Below, piece by piece: positions 8,125 to 15,273 of a DNA stretch of 32,068 bases. The notes under the pieces were generated by a model. That model saw only the letters and a program-made list of their open reading frames with translations, made no database searches and was not told the origin of the DNA. The DNA comes from Rhodoblastus sphagnicola (GTDB taxonomy: Bacteria; Pseudomonadota; Alphaproteobacteria; Rhizobiales; Beijerinckiaceae), in the NCBI RefSeq assembly GCF_002937075.1, contig NZ_NHSJ01000013.1, positions 1 through 32,068 of the forward strand, read 5' to 3'. Each line of letters opens with the position of its first letter. Within the stretch, counting starts at the first letter, position 1. Position numbers and translations under genes: made by a program.

Positions 8125-8759
8125 CAGACGTCTTCGGGAAAGGCGCCCGCGAACGCGGTGCGAACAACGGCGCGGCGCGCGTTGGGCTTTTCCAGCGCCT
8201 GCTTTTCCGGCGACAGTTTTGAGGCGTCGCCGCGCCGGCCCACCGCGATGATGGCTTCGAGCCTGAGGCTTTCCGGCGCCTTGACGGCGGCGCGCGCCTT
8301 GGCGCGGTCGAAACCGCCCATGGCGTGGGCGGTCCAGCCCAGCAGCGACGCCTGAAAGGCGAGGCTGGCCCAGGCGGCGCCGGCGTCGAACGAGGCCGAG
8401 CCCAGATTCACCGGCTTGTCCTGGCCCGGCGGGGTGAACTCCGCCTTGCTCGCGGCCACGATCAGCGCGGAGGCCTCGGCCGCCCAGGGCCGGTTGCCCT
8501 CCGACAACGCCGCGACCAGCGCGGCGAAGGCCGGCTCCCCTTTTCGCGCGTAAACGAAACGCCAGGGCTGGGCGTTGAAGGCCGAGGGCGCGTAGCGCGC
8601 CGCCTCGAACAAGGCGAACAGCACTTTTTCAGGGATAGACTCGCCGGTCATGGCCCGCGCCGACCAGCGGCGCAGAAACAGCGCAGAAACCGGCGTTTCC
8701 GCCGCGCGGTCGCCGGCGGACGACACGAGTTGAACCAGGGAGGCGTCGGTTTCGGTCAT
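8124..8759 (-). CDS. Nitroreductase family flavoprotein
   Basis: FMN-dependent oxidoreductase of the nitroreductase fold, usually an NAD(P)H-driven homodimer. Family marks are the N-terminal FMN-phosphate motif RRWSARAM, the FEAARYAPSAFNAQPWRF segment (N-x-QPW) and the C-terminal AIIAVGRRGD. The ATG at 8759 gives 211 residues (MTETDASLVQL); a TTG at 8795 would add 12. Substrates in this family range from nitroaromatics to quinones and enones and cannot be deduced. The stop codon overlaps the last palindrome of the 8008-8124 cluster. It is divergent from the PfkB-family gene. Confidence 0.9.
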   Translation of the reverse strand: MTETDASLVQLVSSAGDRAAETPVSALFLRRWSARAMTGESIPEKVLFALFEAARYAPSAFNAQPWRFVYARKGEPAFAALVAALSEGNRPWAAEASALIVAASKAEFTPPGQDKPVNLGSASFDAGAAWASLAFQASLLGWTAHAMGGFDRAKARAAVKAPESLRLEAIIAVGRRGDASKLSPEKQALEKPNARRAVVRTAFAGAFPEDV

Positions 8760-8934
8760 TTTTTTCAGTCCGGGAAAGGGAGGTTTCGCCGCCAATTATC
8801 GGCTTTTTTCCTGGCATCAAGGAGAAAATCGTCAAAGCGGCTTTTGCGGGGGCGCCCAATCGCCGCGCTTTCGTTTATCATTTCGTCGCAACAGGCCGCT
8901 ATTGGCGGCGAATCCTGCTACGCGGAGTTTTGCC

Positions 8935-9828
8935 TTGAACGCGCTATTCGTCGGCCATTCCTATATCGACATGACCATGCTCACGGATGTCATGCCCTCG
9001 GGCGACGACAAGGAGGTGGCGAAGGATTTCGCCGTCTCGTTCGGCGGCAACGCTGTCACCGCCGCCTTCACCTGCTCCAAGCTCGGCATAGCCACCGACC
9101 TGCTCACCACCATTTCCGACGACTGGCTTGGCCAGATGTTCATGATGATGGCGCAGCGCTACAGCGTGTCGGTCTATCCGCGCAAGGTTTCGCGCTGCTC
9201 GCTGTCGTTCGTGCTGCCCAAGGCGGGCAAGCGCGCCATCCTGCGCGCCCGCGACAACCATTATTTGCGGCCCTTCATGAAGCTCGACGTGTCCTGCTAT
9301 AAAGCCGTGCATCTCGACGGCCACCAGCATGACGCGGCGATCTATTACGCCAAGGCGGCGCGCGAGGCCGGCGTGCTGGTCTCGCTCGACGGCGGCGGCG
9401 TGCGCGCCAACACCGAGGAAGTCCTGCTCAACACCGACGTCGCCGTGGTCGCCGAGGCGTTTTGCAAGGAAATCAAGCTCTCGGCGCCGGAGACGCTCAA
9501 ATATCTGAAAGACCGCGGCGTAAAAGTCGCCGCCGTGACCGAGGGCGAGCGCGGCATGATCTGGAGCGAGGAGGACGGCCACGTCCAGCATCTGGCCGCG
9601 CTTCATGTTCCAGATGAGAAAGTCATCGATACGTCCGGCGCGGGCGACGTTTTCCATGGCGCCTATCTCGCGTCCTACCTGCGCTCGCCGTCCTCGCCCT
9701 GGGCGGTGCATTTCGATTACGCCCGCGCGGCTTCCGCCCACAAGGTGCAGCATCTCGGCAACGAGGCCGGCCTGCCGACCGAACAGGATATTGTGATCGC
9801 GCGGCGGGAGTTCGGCGGCGCGCGATGA
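8935..9828 (+). CDS. PfkB-family carbohydrate/nucleoside kinase
   Basis: Ribokinase-fold ATP-dependent kinase. The start is a TTG at 8935 with GGAG seven bases upstream, giving 297 residues beginning MNALFVGHSYIDM. The PfkB N-terminal glycine motif is seen in VSFGGNAVTAAF, and the C-terminal signature VIDTSGAGDVFHGAYL contains the anion hole and catalytic base (Asp238). The substrate is unknown; PfkB members phosphorylate sugars or nucleosides. Its stop overlaps the start of the S1/P1 nuclease gene by ATGA, so the two are translationally coupled, which makes a nucleoside-type substrate an attractive guess. Confidence 0.92.
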   Translation: MNALFVGHSYIDMTMLTDVMPSGDDKEVAKDFAVSFGGNAVTAAFTCSKLGIATDLLTTISDDWLGQMFMMMAQRYSVSVYPRKVSRCSLSFVLPKAGKRAILRARDNHYLRPFMKLDVSCYKAVHLDGHQHDAAIYYAKAAREAGVLVSLDGGGVRANTEEVLLNTDVAVVAEAFCKEIKLSAPETLKYLKDRGVKVAAVTEGERGMIWSEEDGHVQHLAALHVPDEKVIDTSGAGDVFHGAYLASYLRSPSSPWAVHFDYARAASAHKVQHLGNEAGLPTEQDIVIARREFGGAR

Positions 9829-10739
9829 GGCGATTCGTCGCCGCTTTCGCCCTGGTGTTCGCGCAACCGGCTTTGGCCTGGTTCGACGCGGGCCACGAGA
9901 CGATCGCGGCGGCGGCTTTTTCGCAACTCACGCCGCAGGCGCGCGAAAAAGTCGGGCGGCTGCTGCGGCTTGCCCCCGACTATCCCGCCTGGATTTTTGG
10001 CGCGCCTGAGGGCGAGCGCGACCGCATCGCTTTCGTGCGCGCGTCCACCTGGGCCGACGACATCAAGCGGCGGCCGGATTTTTACAAGAATTCGCTGGCC
10101 GAGGACGGGGCGGGCGCGGCCGACAATATCGGCTTTGCCGACAGGCGCGTCCACGCCTACTGGCATTATATCGACCTGCCGTTTTCCAGTGACGGCGCGC
10201 CGACGCGGCCGGCTGATTCGCCCAATGCGCTGACGCAAATTCGCGTTTTTACGGCCGCGCTGCGCTCCGACGCGCCCGGCGAGGTCAAATCCTACGATCT
10301 GGTCTGGCTGGAGCATCTGGTTGGCGACGCGCACCAGCCGCTGCACGCGACCTCGCGGTTTTCTCGTGGCCTGCCCAAGGGCGACAGCGGCGGCAACCAG
10401 GAGCGCATCTGCCTCGCCTTCACCTGCGGATTAAAGCTGCACGCGTTCTGGGACAGCCTGTTGGGCGCGTCCGGTCAGGTGGGGGATGCGATGGCGGTCG
10501 CCGCGCGCCTGCCCGCGCCCGATCCCGACCGCGCGGCGGTGGACGACCCGCAAGTCTGGTTCGAGGAAAGCGCGGCGCTGGCGCGGGCCGTGGTCTACAC
10601 CAAGGCGATCGGCGACGGCGCCGGGCCGTTCGCGCTTGACCAGGCCTATCAGGCGGAGGCGCGGGAGATCGCGCGCGATCAGGCCGCCGTCGCGGCGGCG
10701 CGGCTGGCGCGGCTGCTCAATGGGGCGCTGGGGCGGTGA
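9825..10739 (+). CDS. S1/P1-family zinc nuclease, exported
   Basis: Trinuclear-zinc nuclease of the S1/P1 family, which cleaves single-stranded DNA/RNA and often 3'-nucleotides. The 304-residue precursor has a clear signal peptide (MRRFVAAFALVFAQPALA) whose cleavage would expose Trp19 as the mature N-terminus, required because its amino group binds zinc. All nine expected ligands are present at family spacing: Trp19, His24, Asp78, His114, His164, Asp168, His174, His206, Asp210. This predicts an active periplasmic or secreted enzyme. It overlaps the upstream kinase gene by 4 nt. Confidence 0.95.
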   Translation: MRRFVAAFALVFAQPALAWFDAGHETIAAAAFSQLTPQAREKVGRLLRLAPDYPAWIFGAPEGERDRIAFVRASTWADDIKRRPDFYKNSLAEDGAGAADNIGFADRRVHAYWHYIDLPFSSDGAPTRPADSPNALTQIRVFTAALRSDAPGEVKSYDLVWLEHLVGDAHQPLHATSRFSRGLPKGDSGGNQERICLAFTCGLKLHAFWDSLLGASGQVGDAMAVAARLPAPDPDRAAVDDPQVWFEESAALARAVVYTKAIGDGAGPFALDQAYQAEAREIARDQAAVAAARLARLLNGALGR

Positions 10740-10793
10740 AGGCCGCTTGAATTGCCCGGCCGCGACGCCATGTCTTGGGAAGGGAGGCGAATC

Positions 10794-11102
10794 ATGAAGC
10801 GTTTTCTTTGCGCCACCGGCTTGCTCCTGCTGTTTTGCGCAGGCGCCGCGCAGGCGGAAACCTGCGCCCAGAAAATTTCGCGGCTGGAGAAACGGATCCA
10901 CCGGGAGCCGGCCAATGCGGCGCCGGGAGCGTTCCTGCCGGAATCCACCGACGCCAAGCTGCATCACCAGCCCACCGCCGCAAGCGTGGGCGAGGCGCTT
11001 CAGCGCAGCGACGCCGACACGCTTGACGACGCCCGGCTGCTCGACGCCGAAGGCAAGGAACGGGCGTGTCTGGCCAAGCTGCGCCCGCTTGAAAGGGAAT
11101 AG
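10794..11102 (+). CDS. Small exported protein of unknown function (102 aa)
   Basis: The ATG at 10794 has a strong Shine-Dalgarno (GGGAGG, 7 nt upstream) and opens a clear signal peptide (MKRFLCATGLLLLFC, cleavage after AGAAQA). The mature part of about 81 residues is helical and charged: ETCAQKISRLEKRIH, then LHHQPTAASVGEALQR and ERACLAKLRPLERE. Two cysteines near the two ends of the mature chain could form a disulfide. I do not recognise the family. It lies 54 nt downstream of the nuclease on the same strand, so it may be the third gene of that transcript. Confidence 0.75.
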   Translation: MKRFLCATGLLLLFCAGAAQAETCAQKISRLEKRIHREPANAAPGAFLPESTDAKLHHQPTAASVGEALQRSDADTLDDARLLDAEGKERACLAKLRPLERE

Positions 11103-11210
11103 CGGCGCGGGGCTGTCGCAAATCCTTTGCATTGGTTGACGACAAAGGGGGCATGAGTCCAGGCGCCGCCGGCTGAGATGGCGCGCCGGGACGATCTCTG
11201 GAGTTGGCCC

Positions 11211-12170
11211 ATGCCGCCTGTGTTTCGCCCTTTGCTTGTCGTTTCCGCCTTGCTCGCGCTCGCCGGGCCGACGGCGGCGGATTCGCTGTCCGACCGCCGC
11301 GCGTCAAAAGACTCCGCGACCGTGGCTGACATCGAGGTGGCCTGTGGCAAGCTCGACAAGGAAAATTGCGCCATCGTCGCGCCGGAGATCAACGCCAAGA
11401 CCGTGCCGGTCGGGGTGCGGCTGAAGCCGCTTGAATCCAAAGGCAGCGTCGAATCGCTCAACGGCCTGTGCGACGGCGACATCCAGATCGCCATCGTGCA
11501 GGCGGACGTGCTGGCCAGACGCGCGGCCAAACCCGATTGCGCCGGAAAGGTGGTTGGTCTCGGTTCGCCGCTCTACCCCTACCAGGGCTTCATGGTGGTG
11601 CGCGAGGAGACGCGCGAGGACAAGTTCGGCGACATGATCGGCGCCTTGAAGCCGGGCGCGGTGCTGCGCGTCGCCGCCGGTGGGGCGGGTTCGGGCGGCG
11701 AGGCGACGCTGCGCGCGGTGCTCGCCAACGCCCCGGAATGGAAACAGCTCATCGACATCCAGCCCGACAGTTCGGCGACGGCGCTCAACAAGCTGCGCGA
11801 CCGCGAAATCGACGCCTTCTTCGTGATGGACGGCCCGAAGTCGCCGCTGTTGCAGGAGGTGCGCGAGACGCTCGACCCCAAGACGAAAAAGCGCGTGTTC
11901 AAATTCGTCGATTTGCGTCCGAGCGAAAGACTGCTCGCCGTGACCTTCAACGGCCGCCCGCTTTACGCCACCGCCACACTGGAATCCGGCTGGTTCAGCG
12001 CGATCAAGTCGATCTCGACGCCGGCGGTGATCGCCATCCGCGACGATTATTACCGCGCCCAGCTCGGACTCGCCGCCAAGATCCGGCAGGCGGCGGAAGA
12101 CGCGCTGCCGGCCATCGCCGCCAAGGCGGGCGCCCGTCCCAACTGGCGCGACGATTTCGAGCGGCGCTGA
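11211..12170 (+). CDS. TAXI-type solute-binding protein (TRAP/NMT1-like), orphan
   Basis: Periplasmic binding protein of about 319 residues. The ATG at 11211 follows GGAG by 7 nt and opens a signal peptide (MPPVFRPLLVVSALLAL, cleavage after TAA); an upstream ATG at 11178 is less likely. TAXI-type features are SKGSVESLNGLCDGDIQIAIVQADV, YPYQGFMVVREE and the ligand-loop equivalent VAAGGAGSGGEATLRAVL, followed by SSATALNKLRDREIDAFFVMDG. TAXI proteins deliver ligands to DctQM-type TRAP permeases, but no permease gene is nearby, so the partner is elsewhere or the protein has another role. Its ligand is unknown. Confidence 0.8.
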   Translation: MPPVFRPLLVVSALLALAGPTAADSLSDRRASKDSATVADIEVACGKLDKENCAIVAPEINAKTVPVGVRLKPLESKGSVESLNGLCDGDIQIAIVQADVLARRAAKPDCAGKVVGLGSPLYPYQGFMVVREETREDKFGDMIGALKPGAVLRVAAGGAGSGGEATLRAVLANAPEWKQLIDIQPDSSATALNKLRDREIDAFFVMDGPKSPLLQEVRETLDPKTKKRVFKFVDLRPSERLLAVTFNGRPLYATATLESGWFSAIKSISTPAVIAIRDDYYRAQLGLAAKIRQAAEDALPAIAAKAGARPNWRDDFERR

Positions 12171-12196
12171 CGCGGCGCTCTTACGCCGCCCAGTTC

Positions 12197-13306
12197 TCAC
12201 CCCGCCCAAGCGAGCTTGCCGCCGGTGGCCGGCTCGCGCACGCCGGTGGTGCCGGGAAAGGTCAGGGGCAGGCCCTTGGCCGAGCGCGCCGCCAGATAGG
12301 CGAAGGCCTGCGCCTCGATCGCCTGGGAATCCCAGCCGAAATTTTCCGCGCGGCGCACAGGACAAGGCGCACGCGCGGAAATCGCCTCGACCAGCGCCGG
12401 ATTGCGCGCGCCGCCGCCGCACAGCACGATCATTTGCGGCGGCGCCGGGACGAAGGCGTCCGCCGACACAATGCCCGCCGCCGTGAAGGCGCAGAGCGTC
12501 GCCGCCGCATCCTCCAGCGACAGGCCGGCGACCGGCGCGGGATCGAAGGCGTTGCGGTCGAGCGATTTCGGCGGTTTTCGCGCGAACCAGGGATGGGCGA
12601 GCAGCGCGGCCAGCGCCGCTTCGTCCACCCGGCCCGCCCGCGCCGCCGCGCCGTCGGCGTCCATCGCCCGGCCGGCGCGCGCCAGCATGAGATCGTCGAG
12701 CAGCGCATTGCCCGGCCCGACGTCGCAGGCCAACGGCGCCGCTCCGGGCGCGCAAAACGTCACATTGGCGACCCCGCCGATGTTCACGAACAGCATTGGC
12801 GCGCCGAAGCCGCAACTCTCCGCCAAAGCCGCATGATAGACCGGCACGAGCGGCGCGCCCTGCCCGCCCCGTTCGAGATCGGCGGCGCGCATGTCATAGA
12901 CGACATCAATGCCGGCGCGCCGCGCGAAAAGAGCGCCGTCGCCGAGTTGCACGGTCAGGCCCTGCTCCGGCCGGTGCAGCACGGTCTGGCCATGAAAGCC
13001 GATCAGGTCGATGGCGGCCGGCGAAATGTCTTCGTCGCGAAGAAAGGTCGCCACCGCCTCCAGATGCCGCTGCGTGATGAGCGATTCGGCCTCCGCCAGC
13101 GGTCCCGGCCGCTCGTCGCGCCGGTTCAAATTGCGCGCGGCGGCGACGGCGGCGCGCAAAAGCGCGCGGTCGGCGTCCGAAAAGGCGAAACTGGCGGTCG
13201 GCCCGAATTTCAGCAAACCCCGGCCGTCGGTTTCGAGCAAGGCCAGGTCGATGCCGTCCATGGATGTGCCCGACATGGCGCCCAGCGCCCGAAAGATTTT
13301 CGGCAT
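12197..13306 (-). CDS. anmK: Anhydro-N-acetylmuramic acid kinase
   Basis: Cytoplasmic ATP-dependent enzyme that opens and phosphorylates 1,6-anhydroMurNAc to MurNAc-6-phosphate during peptidoglycan recycling. The ATG at 13306 (GGGGAA upstream) gives 369 residues and places the phosphate loop GAMSGTSMDGIDLAL at the N-terminus. GFHGQTVLHRP, PMLFVNIGGVANVTF, CDVGPGNALLDDLM and LCGGGARNPALV follow in family order. It is convergent with the TAXI gene and divergent from yfcG. It processes the anhydro-sugar produced by lytic transglycosylases such as slt at 533-2611. Confidence 0.96.
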   Translation of the reverse strand: MPKIFRALGAMSGTSMDGIDLALLETDGRGLLKFGPTASFAFSDADRALLRAAVAAARNLNRRDERPGPLAEAESLITQRHLEAVATFLRDEDISPAAIDLIGFHGQTVLHRPEQGLTVQLGDGALFARRAGIDVVYDMRAADLERGGQGAPLVPVYHAALAESCGFGAPMLFVNIGGVANVTFCAPGAAPLACDVGPGNALLDDLMLARAGRAMDADGAAARAGRVDEAALAALLAHPWFARKPPKSLDRNAFDPAPVAGLSLEDAAATLCAFTAAGIVSADAFVPAPPQMIVLCGGGARNPALVEAISARAPCPVRRAENFGWDSQAIEAQAFAYLAARSAKGLPLTFPGTTGVREPATGGKLAWAG

Positions 13307-13414
13307 GGTCTTTCCCCGGAGACGGCCGGCGCTTACCTTACATCTGGCTCGACGCGAAACGCCTGTCGATCTAGAACGATATTGTTTCCGCAAAAGCCTG
13401 GCGAGGGAAGCCCG

Positions 13415-14119
13415 ATGATCGAACTATTCTACTGGCCGACGCCCAACGGACACAAGATCACGATTTTCCTGGAGGAAGCCGGCCTGCCCTATGACATCCA
13501 TCCGGTAAACATCGGGGCCGGCGATCAGTTCAAGCCGGATTTTTTAAAAATCGCCCCCAACAACCGCATGCCCGCAATCACCGACCACGACCCGCTCGAT
13601 CACCAGGGGCCGCTGTCGCTGTTCGAATCCGGCGCCATCCTGGAATATCTTGGCGGGAAAACCGGGGGCTTCCTGCCCGCCGAAACGCGGCGGAAATTCG
13701 CCGTGCTGCAATGGGTGTACTGGCAGATGGGCGGGCTCGGCCCGATGGCGGGACAAAATCACCATTTCGCCATCTACGCCCCGGAAAAGCTGCCCTACGC
13801 CATCGAGCGCTATGTCAAGGAAACCAACCGGCTTTATGGCGTGCTCGACCGCCAGTTGGAAAAGACCGGCGCCTATATCGCGGGCGATTATTCCATCGCC
13901 GACATGGCCTGCTATCCCTGGATCGTCCCGTGGAAGGCCCAGGGCCAGAGCCTCGACGAGTTCCCGCATCTGCGGCGCTGGTTCGACACGATTCGCGCGC
14001 GCCCGGCCGTGGAGCGCGCCTATGAGATCGGGCGGAAATACCGGCCCGAGAACGTGACGATGAGCGAGGACGACAAGAAGGTTCTGTTCGGCCAGACGGC
14101 GGCCAGCGTCAAAGGCTGA
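13415..14119 (+). CDS. yfcG: Glutathione-dependent disulfide-bond oxidoreductase (YfcG-like GST)
   Basis: Nu-class glutathione transferase with disulfide reductase activity. The 234-residue product begins MIELFYWPTPNGHKITIFLEE; the TPNGHK motif (Thr9, Asn11) that contacts glutathione in E. coli YfcG is intact. Other matching segments are FLKIAPNNRMPAI, LSLFESGAILEYL, LGPMAGQNHHF and the C-terminal YSIADMACYPW. The ATG at 13415 is preceded by GAGGGAAG. A much longer frame runs upstream of it, but that part is antisense to anmK and in another frame of the TAXI gene, so I reject it as coding. It is divergent from anmK. Confidence 0.94.
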   Translation: MIELFYWPTPNGHKITIFLEEAGLPYDIHPVNIGAGDQFKPDFLKIAPNNRMPAITDHDPLDHQGPLSLFESGAILEYLGGKTGGFLPAETRRKFAVLQWVYWQMGGLGPMAGQNHHFAIYAPEKLPYAIERYVKETNRLYGVLDRQLEKTGAYIAGDYSIADMACYPWIVPWKAQGQSLDEFPHLRRWFDTIRARPAVERAYEIGRKYRPENVTMSEDDKKVLFGQTAASVKG

Positions 14120-14280
14120 GGATATCGGTTCGCGAAGGACCGACCGCCTGACGCGCTCGCGACGGCGATCCCGCGCGGTCGATCTCGATCGATGACGCCG
14201 AAAAATTTGACGCCCGCCGCTGCGACGCCTACACGTGGCATTCGATAACTCCATCAGAACTCAATCAGAACAGGATCAGG

Positions 14281-14691
14281 ATGCCGGCTTTCAAAGGCGC
14301 GAGCTTTCAGGACAGACAGAAATCCACTGCCGAGGCCAAAAAAGCTTTGCTGGAAAAATTCAAGGCGCGACCCGCCGCCGACGACCCCGCAGTTGTCGCG
14401 CGCGAGGCGGAGCGCAGGGAAATCGTCGCGGCGCGCGAGGCGCGGGCCATCGAACGGGCCCGCCAGAAGGCCGAGGACCAGGCGGCGCTTGAGGTGCGGT
14501 TGAAAGCCGCCGAAGCCGCGCGAGAGGCCGAAAGCCTCGCCGAAGCCGAGCGACTGCGGCTTGAGGCGGAAGCCGCGATTCAAGCCAAGGAACTGCTTGA
14601 AATCGAAAAGAAAGCCGAACGCGACGCCCGTTATGCGGCGCGCAAGGGGCGCAAGGCGGAATCCAAATCCGAAAACCGGCGCTATCGCTGA
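14281..14691 (+). CDS. DUF6481-like charged coiled-coil protein (136 aa)
   Basis: Highly charged, almost entirely helical protein: MPAFKGASFQDRQKSTAEAK at the start, then a long Ala/Glu/Arg/Lys run (about residues 45-125) with heptad-like spacing, and a basic tail KGRKAESKSENRRYR. The N-terminal F-K-x-x-S-F-Q-D-R-Q..AKKALLEKF pattern fits the small alphaproteobacterial family I know as DUF6481; the name is from memory. It has no signal peptide, membrane segment or cysteine. AGGATCAGG sits directly before the ATG. The 161-nt spacer before it shows no further gene. Confidence 0.75.
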   Translation: MPAFKGASFQDRQKSTAEAKKALLEKFKARPAADDPAVVAREAERREIVAAREARAIERARQKAEDQAALEVRLKAAEAAREAESLAEAERLRLEAEAAIQAKELLEIEKKAERDARYAARKGRKAESKSENRRYR

Positions 14692-14895
14692 TCCCCGCGT
14701 CCGGGCCTTGGCGTGGCCTTCCGCCCGCCATCGGCCCGAGGCGAGGGTTGGTATGAGGCTTGCCCGCGATCGCGGCGCGGGCGCCGTCTTCACCCGCCCG
14801 CTGACCGCCACGGAAAATTGATCTGGCGCAATTGCAAGCCGCGCTGACGTGTGTGTTCGCCACGCCCAAAAACAACCGTCGCGCCGGGCGCGGTT

Positions 14896-14909
14896 TTGAT
14901 TTATATCAT
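14896..14909 (+). promoter_or_regulatory. Putative FNR/FixK-type box
   Basis: TTGAT-TTAT-ATCAT matches the dyad TTGAT-N4-ATCAA at nine of ten conserved positions. It lies in the 259-nt spacer 14692-14950, centred 48 nt before the ATG of the small membrane protein. That spacer is otherwise without a visible gene. If activation came from the usual -41.5 position, the transcript would begin only about 7 nt before the ATG, so the site might act differently or be fortuitous. Confidence 0.4.
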
Positions 14910-14950
14910 CTAGAGGTGAATGACCTTCATTCTCGACGAGAGATTCCGCC

Positions 14951-15163
14951 ATGAGTGAGCCTGCCCTGCGACTTGCCGTTCTCCTGGCCATCGTCTTTAC
15001 CTGCCTCGCCGTGATCGAAGAGACGATGTATCTGGCGATCTCGGTGTTCAACACGCCGCTGCTGGCGCTCGCGCCGATCGTGGTGGTGTTGGGGTTCCTG
15101 ATCTATGTCGGACGGCGCAACCTGCTGGCGACGCACAGACGTTTCCTGGACGGCGGGGAGTGA
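14951..15163 (+). CDS. Small membrane protein of unknown function (70 aa)
   Basis: Two predicted transmembrane helices (about residues 6-28, LRLAVLLAIVFTCLAVI.., and 34-54, FNTPLLALAPIVVVLGFLIYV), joined by a short loop, then a basic tail GRRNLLATHRRF that should lie in the cytoplasm. The acidic pair in VIEETMY lies at the end of helix 1. The ATG is preceded only by a weak GAGA. I do not recognise the family. Real coding status is supported by the sharp hydrophobic pattern, not by homology. Confidence 0.6.
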   Translation: MSEPALRLAVLLAIVFTCLAVIEETMYLAISVFNTPLLALAPIVVVLGFLIYVGRRNLLATHRRFLDGGE

Positions 15164-15217
15164 TCTCCGCCTTGGGCGTCAACGATACGGCGCTCGCTGT
15201 CTCCTCGTAGCGCGTCG

Positions 15218-15258
15218 CAAAACGCCCGTCTTGCTCGACGAGGTCTTGCGAGACGGGC
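15218..15258 (-). terminator. Intrinsic terminator after the Deg protease gene
   Basis: Minus-strand hairpin with 11-bp arms including one G-U pair (15224-15234 with 15248-15258) and a 13-nt loop, followed on that strand by TTTT. It lies 15-56 nt beyond the protease stop codon. Confidence 0.7.
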
Positions 15259-15273
15259 CATGGGCGGAAGCGC

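Noticed and set aside
11304-12815. Long minus-strand frame overlapping anmK and the TAXI gene
   Set aside because: It is in a different frame from anmK, antisense to the TAXI gene, and low-complexity Arg/Ala/Gly throughout.
11468-13414. Long upstream frame fused to yfcG
   Set aside because: The frame is open from 11468 but runs out of frame through the TAXI gene and antisense through anmK. The yfcG homology and ribosome-binding site both begin at 13415, so there is no fusion protein.
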